The notes beneath the pieces were generated by a model. That model saw only the letters and a list, made by a program, of their open reading frames with translations. It ran no database searches and had not been told where the DNA came from. Shown here in pieces: positions 5,731-6,165 of a stretch of 6,165 nt of DNA. The stretch comes from an uncultured bacterium. GTDB lineage: Bacteria > Spirochaetota > Spirochaetia > Sphaerochaetales > Sphaerochaetaceae. The stretch is from positions 1 through 6,165 of the forward strand of contig CAJMOS010000138.1 of assembly GCA_905215015.1 (NCBI GenBank), read 5' to 3'. Both the position numbers and the translations under genes were made by a program. Numbering within the stretch: the first letter of the stretch is position 1; each line of letters opens with the position of its first letter.

Positions 5731-5898
5731 GTTCAAATCAGAATTTTGCAGGATAACTGGTTTTGTGAATGCTTGCGGGAACATCATCCACGTCCGGTGC
5801 AATCAACTGTTCCGGATCCAAACACAGGCTTGATGCAAGAACCGGAGAGCGGACGTTCTTTGCCACAAGGGCATGACTGTGGTATCCTTGAGCCATGA
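5728..5898 (+). CDS. possible 56-residue upstream ORF overlapping the ATPase gene
   Basis: The frame opens with ATG 7 nt after GGGGAGG and closes with a TGA (5896-5898) that overlaps the next gene's ATG as ATGA, a junction typical of translational coupling. The peptide begins MVQIRILQDNWFCECL, is rich in Pro, Gln and Cys, and is not recognised. Its codon choice is less biased than that of the confident genes. It may be a real leader ORF whose reading delivers ribosomes to the ATPase start, which has no good ribosome-binding site. It may equally be chance in an intergenic spacer. Confidence 0.25.
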   Translation: MVQIRILQDNWFCECLREHHPRPVQSTVPDPNTGLMQEPESGRSLPQGHDCGILEP

Positions 5899-6165
5899 CA
5901 GCAACGCAGAAGAATCTCTCTACCTCTATCAGCTCATTCCAGGAGCTTCGGGAAAAAGGGGCCTTGTACGTGGACAAGACATCCTACCTGGCCTCGATGG
6001 TCATGGGGATGGACAAGCTGTTTTTTCTCTCCCGACCCCGCCGTTTCGGGAAGACGCTGACCATCTCCACGCTGGAGGCGATCTTCCAAGGGAAGCGTGA
6101 ATTGTTCAAAGGCCTTGCCATCGACAAGACGGACTACGACTGGAAGACGCATCCAATCATCCACA
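5895..6165 (+). CDS. AAA-ATPase-like/DUF1703-type protein, N-terminal part (3' partial)
   Basis: The 90 visible residues match the start of the AAA-ATPase-like family (as I recall, Pfam PF09820, often followed by a DUF1703 PD-(D/E)XK nuclease-like domain). The pattern is FQELREKGALYVDKTSYL (residues 15-32), then KLFFLSRPRRFGKTLTISTLE (41-61) with the P-loop-like RPRRFGKT at 47-54, then FKGLAID and W..HPII. Full-length members have roughly 500 residues, so most of the gene is beyond the window. Their role is unknown; they often occur as several paralogues per genome in gut anaerobes. The start is fixed by an in-frame TGA at 5889-5891, two codons upstream of the ATG. The ribosome-binding site is poor (TTGAGCC), so expression may depend on coupling or a leaderless RNA. 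Confidence 0.85.
   Translation, partial: MTATQKNLSTSISSFQELREKGALYVDKTSYLASMVMGMDKLFFLSRPRRFGKTLTISTLEAIFQGKRELFKGLAIDKTDYDWKTHPIIH

Overview
The window reads as a chromosomal stretch of a GC-rich anaerobe-type bacterium. The best guess is a spirochaete of the Sphaerochaeta kind. This rests on the protein families and on codon use rich in GAG, CAG, CTG and AAG, with TTA, CTA and TCA almost absent; it is an inference, since no rRNA or other phylogenetic marker is present.

Left part (1-1026, all + strand): the last 30 codons of an unrecognised gene; a weak hairpin; a small cysteine-rich protein of the TIGR04076 type (243-635); then about 160 nt without a gene but with two related palindromes; then a strong sigma70-type promoter (TTGACA-17-TATTGT) driving a tRNA-Gln(CUG)/tRNA-Glu(CUC) pair that ends in a classic intrinsic terminator.

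Middle (1060-3475, + strand): an ABC-F ATPase of the YbiT type, followed 13 nt later by a type III pantothenate kinase (coaX). They form a probable operon with almost no room for a promoter of its own after the tRNA terminator. A strong 11-bp hairpin closes it and faces the convergent operon on the other side.

Right-middle (3522-5533, - strand): a two-gene operon, a protein with a C-terminal J domain followed by a divergent M29-type aminopeptidase. It diverges from a tRNA-Gly(UCC) gene that has its own promoter (TTGACG-17-TTTAAT) and its own hairpin/T7 terminator.

Right end (5728-6165, + strand): the start of an AAA-ATPase-like/DUF1703-type gene runs off the edge. The 170 nt before it are curious. 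A perfect Shine-Dalgarno lies in the 3' arm of the tRNA-Gly terminator, the T-run is the spacer, and the ATG that follows opens a 56-codon frame whose TGA overlaps the ATPase ATG (ATGA).

The genes share a translation and protein-turnover theme: three tRNAs, a ribosome-associated ABC-F factor, a J-domain co-chaperone and an aminopeptidase. CoaX makes the coenzyme A precursor 4'-phosphopantothenate. I saw no CRISPR array, complete insertion sequence or rRNA.
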